A stretch of 64,000 nucleotides of DNA from Raphanus sativus. Its lineage: Eukaryota; Streptophyta; Magnoliopsida; Brassicales; Brassicaceae. Location: NCBI RefSeq assembly GCF_000801105.2, contig NC_079514.1, positions 28,234,227-28,298,226 of the forward strand, written 5' to 3'. This document shows, piece after piece, positions 34,132-45,574 of the stretch. Each line of letters opens with the position of its first letter. Position 1 is the stretch's first letter. A program made the translations under genes and the position numbers. A model generated the notes under the pieces. It worked only from the letters and a program-made list of their open reading frames with translations. It ran no database searches and was not told the DNA's origin.

Positions 34132-34911
34132 ACTCTTTCTATTTCACTTAATTTAGCTAAACACATAGAAAGTGTTTTTTATTAATTTATAAAATCAGTT
34201 AGACATGAACATTATCTATCCATTAGGTAGATGTTGTTCATTTCGGGTATCATTTTTTTTTTTGAAATCAAGTCCCGTTTGAATATTATAAACTTATGTG
34301 TGGATTATGAGTTGGGTCATTCTGGATTTGGTTCTGATGTATAGGAACCTAAAAATATCTAAATAACCAATATATCTAAAACAGGTCCGGATATTTGTAA
34401 CAAAAATAGCCATATAACTTGATTCGGTCTAGGTCTTTTGAATATCATTAGTTATATTATGATACATCTAAAATATATAATACTAATTATTAAAAATAAA
34501 TATCTATGTATAAAAAACTCTTTCTATTTCATTTAATTTAGCCAAACACATAAAAGAGTTTTTTTATTAATTTATAAAATCAATTAGACATGAACATTAT
34601 CTGTCCATTTAGGTACATGTTATTTCTTTCGGGTATTTTTTTTTTGTTTAAAACCAAGTCCCGCTTGAATATTATAAACTTATGTGTGGATTTTGAGTTG
34701 GATCATTCTAGATCTGAATGAATTCGGTTCTCATGTATAGGAACCTAAAAATATATAAATAATCAATGTATCTAAAATAGGTTCAGATATTTGTAACAAA
34801 AATGACCATATAACCTGATTCGGTCCAGATCTTTTCAAAATTGTTAGTTATATTATGATACATCTAAAATATATAACGCTAATTATGAAAAATAAATATC
34901 GATGTATAAAA
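34132..34911 (+). repeat. Tandem duplication, two units of about 385-395 bp
   Basis: Unit 1 at 34132-34516 and unit 2 at 34517-34911 share about nine tenths of positions, both starting ACTCTTTCTATTTCA and ending GATGTATAAAAA. Non-coding. The first unit starts exactly where the second would follow, so it is a head-to-tail duplication inside a Helitron-like element. Confidence 0.85.
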
Positions 34912-35337
34912 ATATATTTAAGGGGCTAATTTAACAAAATATTAGTTAGTTCAATTGAAATAAATATATTAAAGAATTTATATGAAATGAAAAAAAATCA
35001 ATATAAAAGTACTGATACATTTGGATTCAAAATCATTTCTTTTAACAACAAACTACACAAATATGTTGATTTGTATACAAATTTAAATTGCAATGTAAAT
35101 ATTTAATTAATATAGAATATGTCACATTTATTGTTCAGTTGCGTTCTAAAATCATTTATTTTAACAACAAGCCAAATAAATGTGTTGATTGGAGAGGGAA
35201 TAAAACAAAGCTAGAGAAACACATAGTTTACGAGAGACACTCTATGTGTCGAATTTATTATAAAGAAAGTTTTACTAAGATAAATACATTCAATAATTAC
35301 AAACAAATAATATATTTCATAAAAGTGAAAAATAATA

Positions 35338-35369
35338 CCCGCGCTTTCGAAGCGCGGGTCAAAATCTAG
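35338..35369 (+). mobile_element. Helitron 3' terminus, plus strand (family B)
   Basis: Hairpin CCCGCGCTT-TCG-AAGCGCGGG at 35338-35358, then TCAAAATCTAG ending at 35369, followed by T. It is the inverted counterpart of the terminus at 30274, 5.1 kb away. A 5' start for this orientation was not found. Confidence 0.82.
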
Positions 35370-35569
35370 TTGTTATTATCAATTTATCCTCTATTTCTTT
35401 ATTTGATTATATTTTGAATATGGAAATATATAAAATAAATAAATTTGATGTAATGAATTGTAGTTTTTTATCTTCTACATTTTAACATCCATTTACGTGT
35501 ATTTTAGCAATTTGAATATTAAAAACATATCCACACATAGAAAAAAACCTTGCAAATTATGTATTTGTG

Positions 35570-36900
35570 GACACCTAAAATGTGGATGTAGAAAAATATG
35601 AACATAACATGTGGACAAGTAAAATGTGGACATATATAGTGTGGATAGAGAACCAACCAATGAAGAAAGAAGAAAAAAGAAAATAGCACCAGAGAACCGA
35701 GTTACTTTCTGGCCATAAACCCAACTTCTTTAAGCTCATGTGTGAGTGAACCTAACAGAGAAGCATGATTAGCCACCAAATCCTTCAAAGCTAGAACAAA
35801 AACAAACTCTTACAAGAAGTATAAACAATGTTTTTAATTCTACAAGAGGTTTCATGTACAAAGTTTTTGTGGATGAAGAACTTTCAGCATACTGTGGACG
35901 AAGTCTTGTGGACAAGGTCTTGTAGACACAACAAAAGGATATTAATTAGAATCATGTCCACAAAGACAATCAGTAGAGAGAAGTAATGTGACATATACCT
36001 TATTCTGACTTGAGAAGGTGATGAAGTTAGTGTCCACAAAACTCGGTAATTAAGGAGGAATCATATTAGCGTTGTGAGAGTAAAACTGATCCAAAACAAA
36101 ATAATTTAATATCACAAGGAAACATAAAAGATTAAAATTTGGCAAATTAATTTTGCTAAGCTTACACTTTTTTTGGGAATATTAGTGAGGTCCTAGTTTG
36201 GATTCAGAACCTCATCCTTGTTACTGAAGAAGACAAACAAAGCAACATTAAAAAAATACAGATATTAAAGTTATCAACTTTGGGAGGAAGAAGAATAGTT
36301 TTTACTAACAACAAGCGAAGCAACCATAGTTATGGATCAAATTGTCAAGCAAGTGAGCCAAACCCAAGTCACCAAACAAAAGAATCGATTTGTAGAGAAA
36401 ACATAAACATGATTCCCCAATTCTATCAAACTCCAGAATGCTAAAGACATGACTAAAATCAAATCAATCCAACAAAGGAAGAAAGTGAAAAATTGAATCT
36501 TGGGGGTTTGGAATAGAATTAACTAACTCGTGAGACGATGACAAAGATTCTGGAGAGCTTTGACAAGAAAACGATTCACCATAGCTTCCATTGAGAGGAT
36601 TTGCACGATGTCCATAATCAGAAGGTGTCTCTTTAGTTACATGTTTAGATGAAAAGCTTTGACCAACCGAGCTCGTCAATGGCGGTCACAAGGAATAAAG
36701 ACATCGGCTTTGTTGCAGAACCCAGAACATTTATGGAGGAAAAAAAGAAGTGAAAGATCGGATCCAATTGGAGATTACTTGAAAATTAGGGTTTTTAATC
36801 TTCAATCGAGAAGATTTTGAGATTTGGTAAAATCAAAAGATGAATCGTTTGCTGGGATTTTTTGTTCCCTTTAGTTAAGAAGGGGTACGAAAGTCTTTCA
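35570..36900 (-). pseudogene. Probable captured gene segment, unidentified
   Basis: Between Helitron termini, the minus strand reads like a gene 5' region: AACCCTAATTTTC-type leader near 36790, then a Ser-rich exon TSSVGQSFSSKHVTKETPSD continuing to about 36464, and later a helical exon LKDLVANHASLLGSLTHELK near 35795-35720. Intron-like AT-rich spacers with AG/GT edges separate them. The leader ATG at about 36696 reads into a stop, so no intact protein is seen. GTGGACA/TGTGGA repeats fill 35565-36030. I do not recognise the source gene. Confidence 0.4.
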
Positions 36901-37092
36901 CCTCCAAAAAGTGTGTTGCAAGCGTATTGTGTCTTTAGAAATAATACGAAAGTGATAAAGTGTCTTACCATGTAATTTTTTCTTTAATGAAACGCTGCGG
37001 TTAGTCGAGAGTGGTCACGTGTCGCCTTTTGGTAAGAGTATTTTCTGACGCGGATGAATGAGAAGGAGGGATCGGTCTTCTTTATAGTATTA

Positions 37093-39573
37093 CTAGGGTC
37101 GGTCCGCCCTACGGGCGGGATCAAAATTTAAAATAATTTAAACAGTTAACATAAATACTTAATATAAATTTTCACATAAGAATATACATATAGAGGTGTG
37201 ATTTGTTATATTTTTTAAAAAGCTAGAAGTTAAAACAGAAGTGTGATTTGTTTTTGATTATTTTCTCTCATTAATCAAATGCTGAAGGTATAAATGCATT
37301 TCTTTTAAATATTTGTGCTTTTGGGCAATACTTTTTTTTTTGGCTAAACAAAAGGATATTATAAAAAATATTTTAAATTTGTATAGTACTTTGTACCGTT
37401 TTTATCCATTTTTATCACTCAAGCAAGTGTTTTGTACAATCCACTTGATCCACACTTTTGGGCAATACTACTTATAAATTATAATTAATAACAAAGGGAG
37501 TTGTTACTTTTTGGACTATGAAGAAAATGGTCGTTGTAAAACCTGTTCATTATAATCCTAAAACGGAATGCAATAAGGAAAAATAAACTCATATAACGAA
37601 AACTGCCTGGAACAAACGTAGAGTGCTCATAATATTGGAGAAAGTCAAAACATAGAAAGCAAAAGACGTGAACGGTTTCAGTCTCAAAAAAAAGACGTGA
37701 AAGGCAATAAAGATGCAAAAGCATTATTAAGATGCATAGTCTGATCATAAATTTATTGAAACTTCATGTCAAGCAACACGCGCCTTTTTAACCATCTTCA
37801 AATCTGAGTTGGCCGTCTGCTTCTGCATATTACCACTGCCCCCTGCAGATTCAGACATAACAGGAACTGGCTTGACAGCTGGCTTGTCGTCATCACCACC
37901 GTCATCATCACCCTGATACATTGAGTTCGTTATTTAACATGTCTATATAAATACCGAAACAGCATAATACAGATTATACTTGCATTGTCAGCCACGCCAG
38001 GTACTGGTTCACGGCCAATCTCATCAATGATGCACTTACGGTGAAAGTCTTATGGTTTTCGATGAAGTTATATGCAGTGACTCTGACCTGGAAAGAAGAA
38101 AGAAAGTTGCAGGGAACTCCATTATTGATAACAAAAGAAAAACAGCTGAAGATTACAATTAGCTTTGCTAATATAAACACCACTCGCCTCTTTATTAAAA
38201 ACAAAGAGAAGATTCAAAGTACATGGGGACGACATTGCCATGGAGATTACATTTTCCATTCACAAAAATGGACAAATTGCTAATTGTCCTTCCTTTTTAC
38301 GACTGAAAACATTTAAAAAGAACACAAAGAATTGTACGGACACTAAACTGAAGAAACCAGAAAAGAAAAGAAACCGAAGCAAGGAATCACACCTTTGATC
38401 ATGTTTCCTCAGCGTCAGGGGGGTCATAAGAGCCTGTGTTATGTCCTCTGCTAGTCACAATCCGGAAAAGAGTCAGCAACCAGAAATGAAAATGTTAAGC
38501 AACAAAGCAAAGCTATAACATTATTTGTGTTATAGAGGGAAAGAGAGAAGGGAATACTACATTATTTGCTTCTGAACAGTTTTTGGTCTCTTCTTTTGTC
38601 TTCCAGGAGGTGTTTTTTCCCAACGGGAGCTGTTAATTCTTTTTCGACTTCTTCCCTCAACAAAGAAACATAGTCTGAAGATCCTATAAAAGGAAAAATA
38701 AATCTTTTTCTACTTCCCTCAGGCCTCAACAAATGGTTCTTCCCATAAAAAGGAAAGAGCTTTGATCCACATAACTCATAAAAGCCTCAAAAACCATACT
38801 ATATCATGTCTTTTGGTGATATTGATCACTTCAGTTCTAGGCCTAACATTAAAGTCGGATCTTTTACAGAAACAAAACCTTGAAGGAAAGTTTTTTTTTG
38901 TACAATAAATAAGATTGTGATGAGGATGATAAAACTATATAAATTCACCAATCGCCCGGTCTCTTCTTCGACACAACAAAGCTGAGCTTAAATCCTTTTC
39001 CAAACCTCCCACTTGTTCTTCTCGATCTCCTCTTATTTGGCCATGAAAATCGACAACGATGGTTTGAAGAGGAGCTAAACTAACCTATTTATACCATGAA
39101 AGCACCGCTTCTAAGAAGATTGAAACACATTAAGTGTAGATCGTGGCCGAAGGAATTAATAACATATTTAATGCCATGAATCTGGAAGCTACCTCATTTC
39201 GATTGATCGAAAGAAGGCGAAAGAACCTGATCAAAACCAACAAATGGAATCGTCACACCGACTGCACCTCAGTCTCTCTAATGGCGAATTGCGACGATTG
39301 TGGTGGAACCAAAAGTTACGCCTCTAATTGCAGACACAGACGAAAACAGTGGATTCCTAATCAACGAAACGCTATGGATCAGTAACATCATTGTTTCACG
39401 CAAAATGGGCTTGATTTCATGGAATACAATAAGAAGCCCAAACATGACACCGTAACCAAAAACGAAACACACCGTTTAAATAAAGCGGACAGATGTCATG
39501 TTCTCCTTGCCTTATTTAGTGACGTGGCAGTCCCACATGAGAGAGTGAAGTCTACTTTATAATAATATATAGA
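37093..39573 (-). mobile_element. Non-autonomous Helitron, 2481 bp
   Basis: On the minus strand it starts TCTATATATTATTATAAAG at 39573 (preceded by A) and ends with hairpin CCCGCCCGTAGGGCGG followed by ACCGACCCTAG at 37093 (followed by T). It carries an RPA-like fragment near its 3' side. Removing it joins ACTAATA to TAATACTATAAAGAAGAC on the minus strand, which reads as the 5' end of another Helitron, so it landed about 12 bases inside a second element. Confidence 0.85.
37760..38205 (-). pseudogene. RPA-like (replication protein A) C-terminal fragment
   Basis: Minus-strand pieces of a protein with FQVRVTAYNFIENHKTFTVS (about 38110-38050), then in another frame IIDEIGREPVPGVADN, a GDDDGGDDD acidic run and a C terminus ending LKMVKKARVA before TGA near 37770. 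The first segment resembles the OB-fold C-terminal region of plant RPA70-like proteins, which Helitrons often carry. The frame change between segments and the missing N-terminal part make it a remnant. Confidence 0.5.
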
Positions 39574-39585
39574 TATTAGTCTAGA
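39574..39585 (-). mobile_element. 5' tip of an outer Helitron, minus strand
   Basis: On the minus strand TCTAGACTAATA follows an A (complement of T39586) and, across the nested element, continues at 37092 as TAATACTATAAAGAAGACC, a typical Helitron start. Its 3' end may be 30274 or 29980; both fit. Confidence 0.5.
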
Positions 39586-39869
39586 TATATGAGGTGTGTC
39601 TATCATTTTTTAAAACATAATAATTTTGCTGAATATGTTGTTTTAAATTTTTACATGTATTTATATATTCTTCTATATAATATATATTTTGGATCATTAA
39701 TTTAGCTTACCAAAATATATAAAAATTGAGCATGTATTTATAATATTTTAGTGACTACAATAATATAAACAGAGGTTTACTGCTTAATTTTAGTTGAAAT
39801 AGTATGTCTACCAATGGTTTTATGGTTTTCTAATGGAGTTTTTAGTAAAAATTGTTCCAAAAACTTTGG

Positions 39870-41368
39870 CAGAAGCAATGTCTTCACCAGACGCTCAATT
39901 TTGGAACGAAGCTGTCAAAAGTGAATTCGACTTTATCATGCAAAATTATATATGATATATAACGGATTTATCACATGGATGCAAAACATTAGGGAATAGA
40001 TGGATAATGACACGAAAACCCGGTGGAAAATATAAAGCTAATATTCCGAAAAAGGAAGGCTTTGACTATTTTGATACACATTCTCTAGTAACCAGAATAA
40101 CATTAATAAGACTGATGATAGCGATCGCAACCTTAAATGATCTAGAAATCCATCAAATGGATGCAAAAACCACATTTCTAAATGGTGATTTAGAAGAAGA
40201 GATTTACATGAAACAACCTGAGGGTCATGTCATTCCTGGACAGGAAGACAAAGTATGCCGACTTGTAAAGTCATTTTACGGGCTTAAACAAGCTCCTAAA
40301 CAATGGCACAAAAAGTTTGACAACACAATGATGCCGAATGGTTTCAAAATCAATGTGATAAATGCTACTACAAAATATCAAAAATGTGTATGTTTAGCTA
40401 TGTCTAAATGTAGATGATATGTTAATTATTGGAAACAATAAAAACATTATCATTCAAACAAAGAACATGCTCAAAGGAAAATTTGAGATGAAAGATTTGA
40501 GATTAGTGGATGTTATTCTCGGGGTTAAAGTCACAAGAAGTTCAAACGGAATTAACTTAACCCAACTTCATTAAGCTCAAATAATATTAGAGAGATTTAA
40601 AATTACTCTAATAGTAATGCAAAAACTCCGTTAGATCCTCAAATGCACTTGACAAAGAATTCAGGTGAAGCAGTCGCACAAAACGAGTATGCACGTGTGA
40701 TCGAAAGTCTAATGTACTTGACCAATTGTACCAGACCAGATCTAGCACATGCAGTAAACGTACTTAGTCGATATACAAGTAATCCAGGTCATACACACTG
40801 GAAAGCTATAACGAGAGTACTCAATTACTTGCGCTACACCAAAGATTTTGGCCTTCACTATGGTAAAGAACCAGCAGTTTTAGAAGGATTCAGTCACGCT
40901 AACTGGATATCAGACTCTAAAAATTCAAAATCCACAAGTGGATATGTTTTTACACTAGGAAGAGCGGCAATATCTTGGAAATCTACCAAACAAACAGTGT
41001 TAGCCAGGTCCACCATGGAATATGAGTTTATAGCCTTAGACAAAGCAGCAAAAGAAGCTGAATGACTTAGAAATTTTTTGAAAGATATTCCTATGTGGGA
41101 GAAACTTGTACCAGCTATAAGAATACATTGTGATAGTCAATCAGCTATAACTCGGGCTCAGAATAATATCTACAATGGTAAATATCCTCACATGAGAAGA
41201 CGACATAAAACCATTGGACAACTTATCTCGAGTGGTGTAATCACAATAGACTACATCAAATCGGCTGACAACCTAGCGGATCCATTTACTAAAGGTTTGC
41301 CACGAGATGTTGTTGCTAAATCTTCACAAAGAATGGGTTTAAAAACTATATCGAATGAGGATGTTTGA
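39870..41368 (+). pseudogene. Ty1/Copia reverse transcriptase-RNase H remnant
   Basis: Starts in the pre-RT region (EAMSSPDAQFWNEAVKSEF) with an early TGA. RT core marks are HQMDAKTTFLNGDLEEEIYM (about 40150-40210) and YGLKQAPKQWHKKF (about 40279-40320). The region of the YVDD catalytic motif at about 40405-40440 is frameshifted with several stops. The RNase H domain is better kept: [33 protein letters not shown] and, after a TGA at 41063, HCDSQSAI and NLADPFTKGLPRD. It ends at TGA 41366. Gag, protease and integrase are absent. A different Copia lineage from the pieces at 1 and 27.5 kb. Confidence 0.9.
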
Positions 41369-42340
41369 TTCCAACCTTACCTATCATGACTGGATATCCC
41401 TACGAAGTAGGTTCAAAGGGAAAACAAAATCAAACATAATCTATCAAAAGCACTTTGAGACAAATTAGTCTGTCCATCTCATAAAGATGATAAGTGCTAA
41501 CGACTAAGAAAAGGATAAGCATAGACTTTTAATGATTCCATAGCTTCTCAAGCGAAGTATTACTCAATACTTTTCATGGTCAATCACCTAATGAGTGTGA
41601 AATGATGCCGTTTCTAGGAGGATGAATGCAAGGCTATATTCTCTAAGTTCAGTCATGAAAACCAGGAACAATTCAAGGCCATAATGAACAAAATAGAGAA
41701 CTAAGTTCTATGAGAAAATGAAGCTGTGTTATGCATGTTGTCTCGGTTTACATAAAACACCAGTTGGTTCAAGACATCATGTTCATCCTCTGGTAAAGTA
41801 AACCCGACAGATATTAACTATGAGTGGTTCAGGGCTTAAAAATGCCACCAACTCAAACACAGTGATTTTTTCGCAAACACTCTCGATAAGTCTGTCTAGT
41901 CTAGTCAGGATTAGAATAAGTTTATTTTAGAGTCTATCATGTCTGCATTTAGTCTGCATATGTTTAAAGTGATTTCTATTCATGTGGAAAATTTTGGGGC
42001 CCAGTTATTAAACCTAATTGCTCAAATAATATATGGCAAAATGTGAAAAGAAATGGGCCTACGAGTCCTTATAAAAGCCTTGTAGGCTTTAATGAAATGA
42101 AATTAAAAACATCCCATATTAGTGTGGAGAAAAAAAAATGAGTAATATATATATATATATCTTCCCATGTAGAGCTGATCAAAGGCGTAAAGGTGACAGG
42201 AATGGCTCCGCCCTCCCACGCACGAGCCGCCGCCGGTTCGACTCGGCGTGGGTGAGGGCGTGGGACGAGCTCAACCGTATATTTCCTTAACATCACTTTA
42301 TTTATATCGTTAATATCAGTTCGGTTTTCCAGCTTCTACA
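41369..42340. other. Copia 3' region, possible decayed LTR, then unassigned
   Basis: After the RNase H stop, non-coding sequence runs to a purine-rich GGAAAATTTTGGGG at about 41981 that may be the old polypurine tract. An LTR-like stretch with CTTATAAAAGCC (about 42069) and an AATGAAATGAAATTAAAAAC tail follows, ends not fixed. A GC-rich block at 42170-42270 contains GGTTCGACTC but is too weak to call a SINE. Confidence 0.45.
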
Positions 42341-42942
42341 GGGACGAGCTCAGCGAATGTATCTACGAGATATCTTGTCACGACCACAAAGGCTTTGCAC
42401 GTCTTCGCGGACTTGCCTCCAATGTATTACATCAAACAGCGAAACAGATTTTCAGAGAGCGGTTTATATCTTCCAGTGCTTAAAAATGTGGCTTCATTAG
42501 GAATTTATGGATCCTATTGTGGAGCATCTTCTCCCGGAGATAAACAAAAGGCTAAACCCACCGAGTGATGTTTTGCTAGATAACAGCTGATGGGTCTTGG
42601 CGTTTTTGGGTGCCTTCTGTGCCATCATTCAATTTGGGAGCGATGAAAGTTTATATTGGAACTGTGATGGAAATGGCAGATAAGACGGTAGATTCAGTGA
42701 GAGAGCTTGTGGATAGAAAAATGGAAGTTGGGTTTGTGAAGAGAGCTTTCAGAGATTTGGAAATCATTGTTAAGAAGCAAATGGAATGGTTTCGTAAGGA
42801 CGAATACGAATTGATTAAGTCTCTGCTTCAGAGACTATGTAATCAAAGGCATGACAATGGAAAGCAAGATGGTGTTGTGGAGAAACCAATGTGGCCGCTT
42901 AAGAGTTTTGTGATAATTAGTCTGATATTGTATATACGTTAG
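42341..42942 (+). pseudogene. DUF577 pseudogene with internal deletion
   Basis: Starts at GACGAGCTCAGCG, matching codon ~148 onward of the intact gene at 24581, runs to TTGCCTCCA at about 42422, then jumps about 770 bp of the intact gene to a segment matching AACAGCAAAACGGAG. It continues through LPEINKRLNPP-like sequence, a nonsense change (TGC to TGA) at about 42588 and a disrupted segment, to RDLEIIVKKQMEWF (about 42753-42794); the end is frameshifted. The 3' flank still matches to about 43140. The 5' part is missing. Confidence 0.88.
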
Positions 42943-45458
42943 TGCCAATCATTCTCTCATAAAGTTAGAGATTCTCTTGAGTGTTTCCTCCTTGGTTATG
43001 TTCCCCTCAAAGTGTTTTGTCTCTGTTTGATCATTGCTTTTCTTGATCATGTCTCAAGATGTACAAATATGCGTAATATCTGGAGTTGAACAATCAATTC
43101 TTTCATTCAATAAAAAACTAATCTCTTGAGGGTTTTTGTCTCTGTTCAGAAATCATTCCAAAGTTTTTTTTTCCTTCAGGCTTGTTAAAATAAAATAAAA
43201 AAGATTTTGATCTGGGTTTTGAAAATTTTAGGTTTATATTTTGATATAATAACTTTATCCATTTGTTCAAAGTGTGAGAATGAATTTGAACTTAAACTTT
43301 TGCAATTTTTTTTACAGTGAAAGACTATTCTATTACTCAAACTAGAGGTGGTCTGGGTAAACACACTGGAATAGAACAACCAACAAAATAAAGCTCTCTA
43401 TGAAAATATCTCGCGTTCTTAGCTTAAGAGTAAGAAATCCGATTTTTCACTCTTGGAATATGAATAAATTATAGATTAATCTTTTGCAATTACATGACTA
43501 AATTTGAGAGTTTAAATATTTTCAAGTATTTTATTATTGATTAATATTTTACAATGTGGTATCAATTTTTGAAAGCGAGATTCTGGTCCGAGATATAAAC
43601 TTAAACAATTGAAGTTCAAAGTCTACAATTTAAAGTGTAAAATATAATATATTTTATTACAAATTAATGAATTTTATAATGCAATATGTTTTAACGTATT
43701 AACAATTTCATATTTTTAATTGATATTTCTAATGCATTTGTAAGTTACTAGGATAAGACCAATTTTATAGTGGTCTAAATATTGTGCTTACCTGCAAAAT
43801 ATGGAACAGTAAAAAATGAATCTTAACCTCTTTCAACATATAACAGAATAATATAATATTGAAAAAATAATATTTTATCAATTAAATATATATATATATA
43901 TATAAATTTCATTTATAATTTAAGCAATGTTCATTTTATACATATATTCTACTAAAACAGAAACATGACCTATTGATATAGGTATGCTCCAATTATTTTA
44001 ATACAATTATTAAAACCTCTTACTAATCATTTAAGAGAAATATTATACAAAGAAAAACACAAATATGACTAAAAACATCAATATAAAAATTAAATTTCTA
44101 AAAATAATGTAAAACAAAAAAAAAATATCTGGAATCTAGTTAACTTTCATTCCCAACCCATTTCACCATATAATGAAATAATAAAAATATTGACTAATTT
44201 TAAATATTTTTCAATTTAAAGTATATATATAATATTTAATATTCATTTTAATATAATATTCATAAGGTCAGATAAAAAATATATATTTATATTAAAAATA
44301 AATAAAACTAGTAAAATATACTACTGATAAACTAGTTAAAAGTGATCTCAAATATATCTATATTACTATATGTATTTTAATAGCACCCAAATCATATACA
44401 TTGAAAAAAACTGTTAATAAATTTAGTGTAAGAAAACTAATAATAACTAAAAGTAGGAAGCAATATATATACACATAATATCTATATTGCAGGTTTTAAA
44501 TATAAAAACAGATAAGGGATTTAATATTTAAAACACCAACATTATTTGGGTTAAAAAAGAAAACTCAATTTGTAATTAATTTTGGCTGAATTAATTAAAA
44601 ATTAAACAATTCTAAAGGGATTGTAGTAAAACCCTTACCTCTAAAAAACATGCAAACATGATCAGCCGCTATTTGATTTGAAAAAATGAAATAAAAAAAT
44701 AGAACTATCACGAATAAAACAAAAGAAAACAATTTTATTAAGAAATCAAACCAATAATAATAAAGTAAAGGTTACAAAAACAAAAATAACTAATTGTTTC
44801 CTTGCTGATATTGCCGGTAGTAATTTTACTATCCACAAACATCTTTGAACACAAAAAAAGAGAATCGCAATCAACATAAAAAAACCAAAAACAATAAAAA
44901 TAAACGTAAGAAACAAACAATAGTTGACGAAAGAATAATCTCACCAAACAAAATATTTGAGAATAGTGAACCTACGACTTAGTTTATACAATTCTCAGAA
45001 AATTTAGGGTTTTTTCGTATAACTCACTAATAATTTCCAGAAAATTTAGGAGTGTAACCATGAATATTTCTTTTTGATTATTTGGAATCTTACTATTAAA
45101 TCTTAGCAAAAGTAAATCTAAATAATAAGAAGTAGAATATCTTGGTAGTAGCTTCCAGCACAATTTTGATTGACACATTTTCTTATGAAATTAAATATTG
45201 AAAATACTATATTAGGAAATAATATATATGTGAGTTGAATGCAATTGAATATTTGAATATGAAAAGTTTCACTGTGGATATTTATATATTAACAATATAA
45301 TAGAGAAAGAAAAAAAATTATAGGGCGTAGATAGCAACAACTTTTTGATTTTTGACAAAGTTTTGAGTGACGAATTTTGATTGACAAATATTTAAATCTT
45401 ACAACATAATATTAGGAAGAAAATGATATCTTGAGTTGTTTGCAACAATTTTCTGATA
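42943..45458. other. AT-rich intergenic sequence
   Basis: 42943-43140 is DUF577 3' flank. A possible degenerate Helitron 3' end on the minus strand is at 43748 (ACTAGGATAAGACC with hairpin AGACCA/TGGTCT). (AT)n runs lie near 43888. 44940-45458 contains diverged repeats (AGCACAATTTTGATTGACA and ATTTTGATTGACAAATATT about 210 bp apart). No gene seen. Confidence 0.45.
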
Positions 45459-45463
45459 CCACT

Positions 45464-45574
45464 ATGGACTACGAAGTGGTGGATGGCTTTTTTATTGGTT
45501 TTACGAGAGATCAAGATATCATTAAATCTGTATCTCCTAGCTCAATCGAGCTATATAAAGAATTTTTAATATGA
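45464..45574 (+). pseudogene. C-terminal remnant of LINE ORF1
   Basis: Open frame of 36 residues (MDYEVVDGFFIGFTRDQD start) running into the LINE and ending with TGA at 45572-45574, which overlaps the ORF2 ATG as ATGA. Its placement at the truncated left end and the overlap make it the likely tail of ORF1; the rest of ORF1, including any zinc knuckle, is missing. Too short for independent recognition. Confidence 0.5.

Noticed and set aside
42170..42270. Possible SINE with tRNA-like B box (GGTTCGACTC)
   Set aside because: No convincing A box at the right distance, no poly(A)/poly(T) tail and no target duplication.
43948..43990. Helitron-like 5' start TCTACTAAAACAGAAAC
   Set aside because: The preceding base is T, not A, and no matching 3' end lies at a fitting place.
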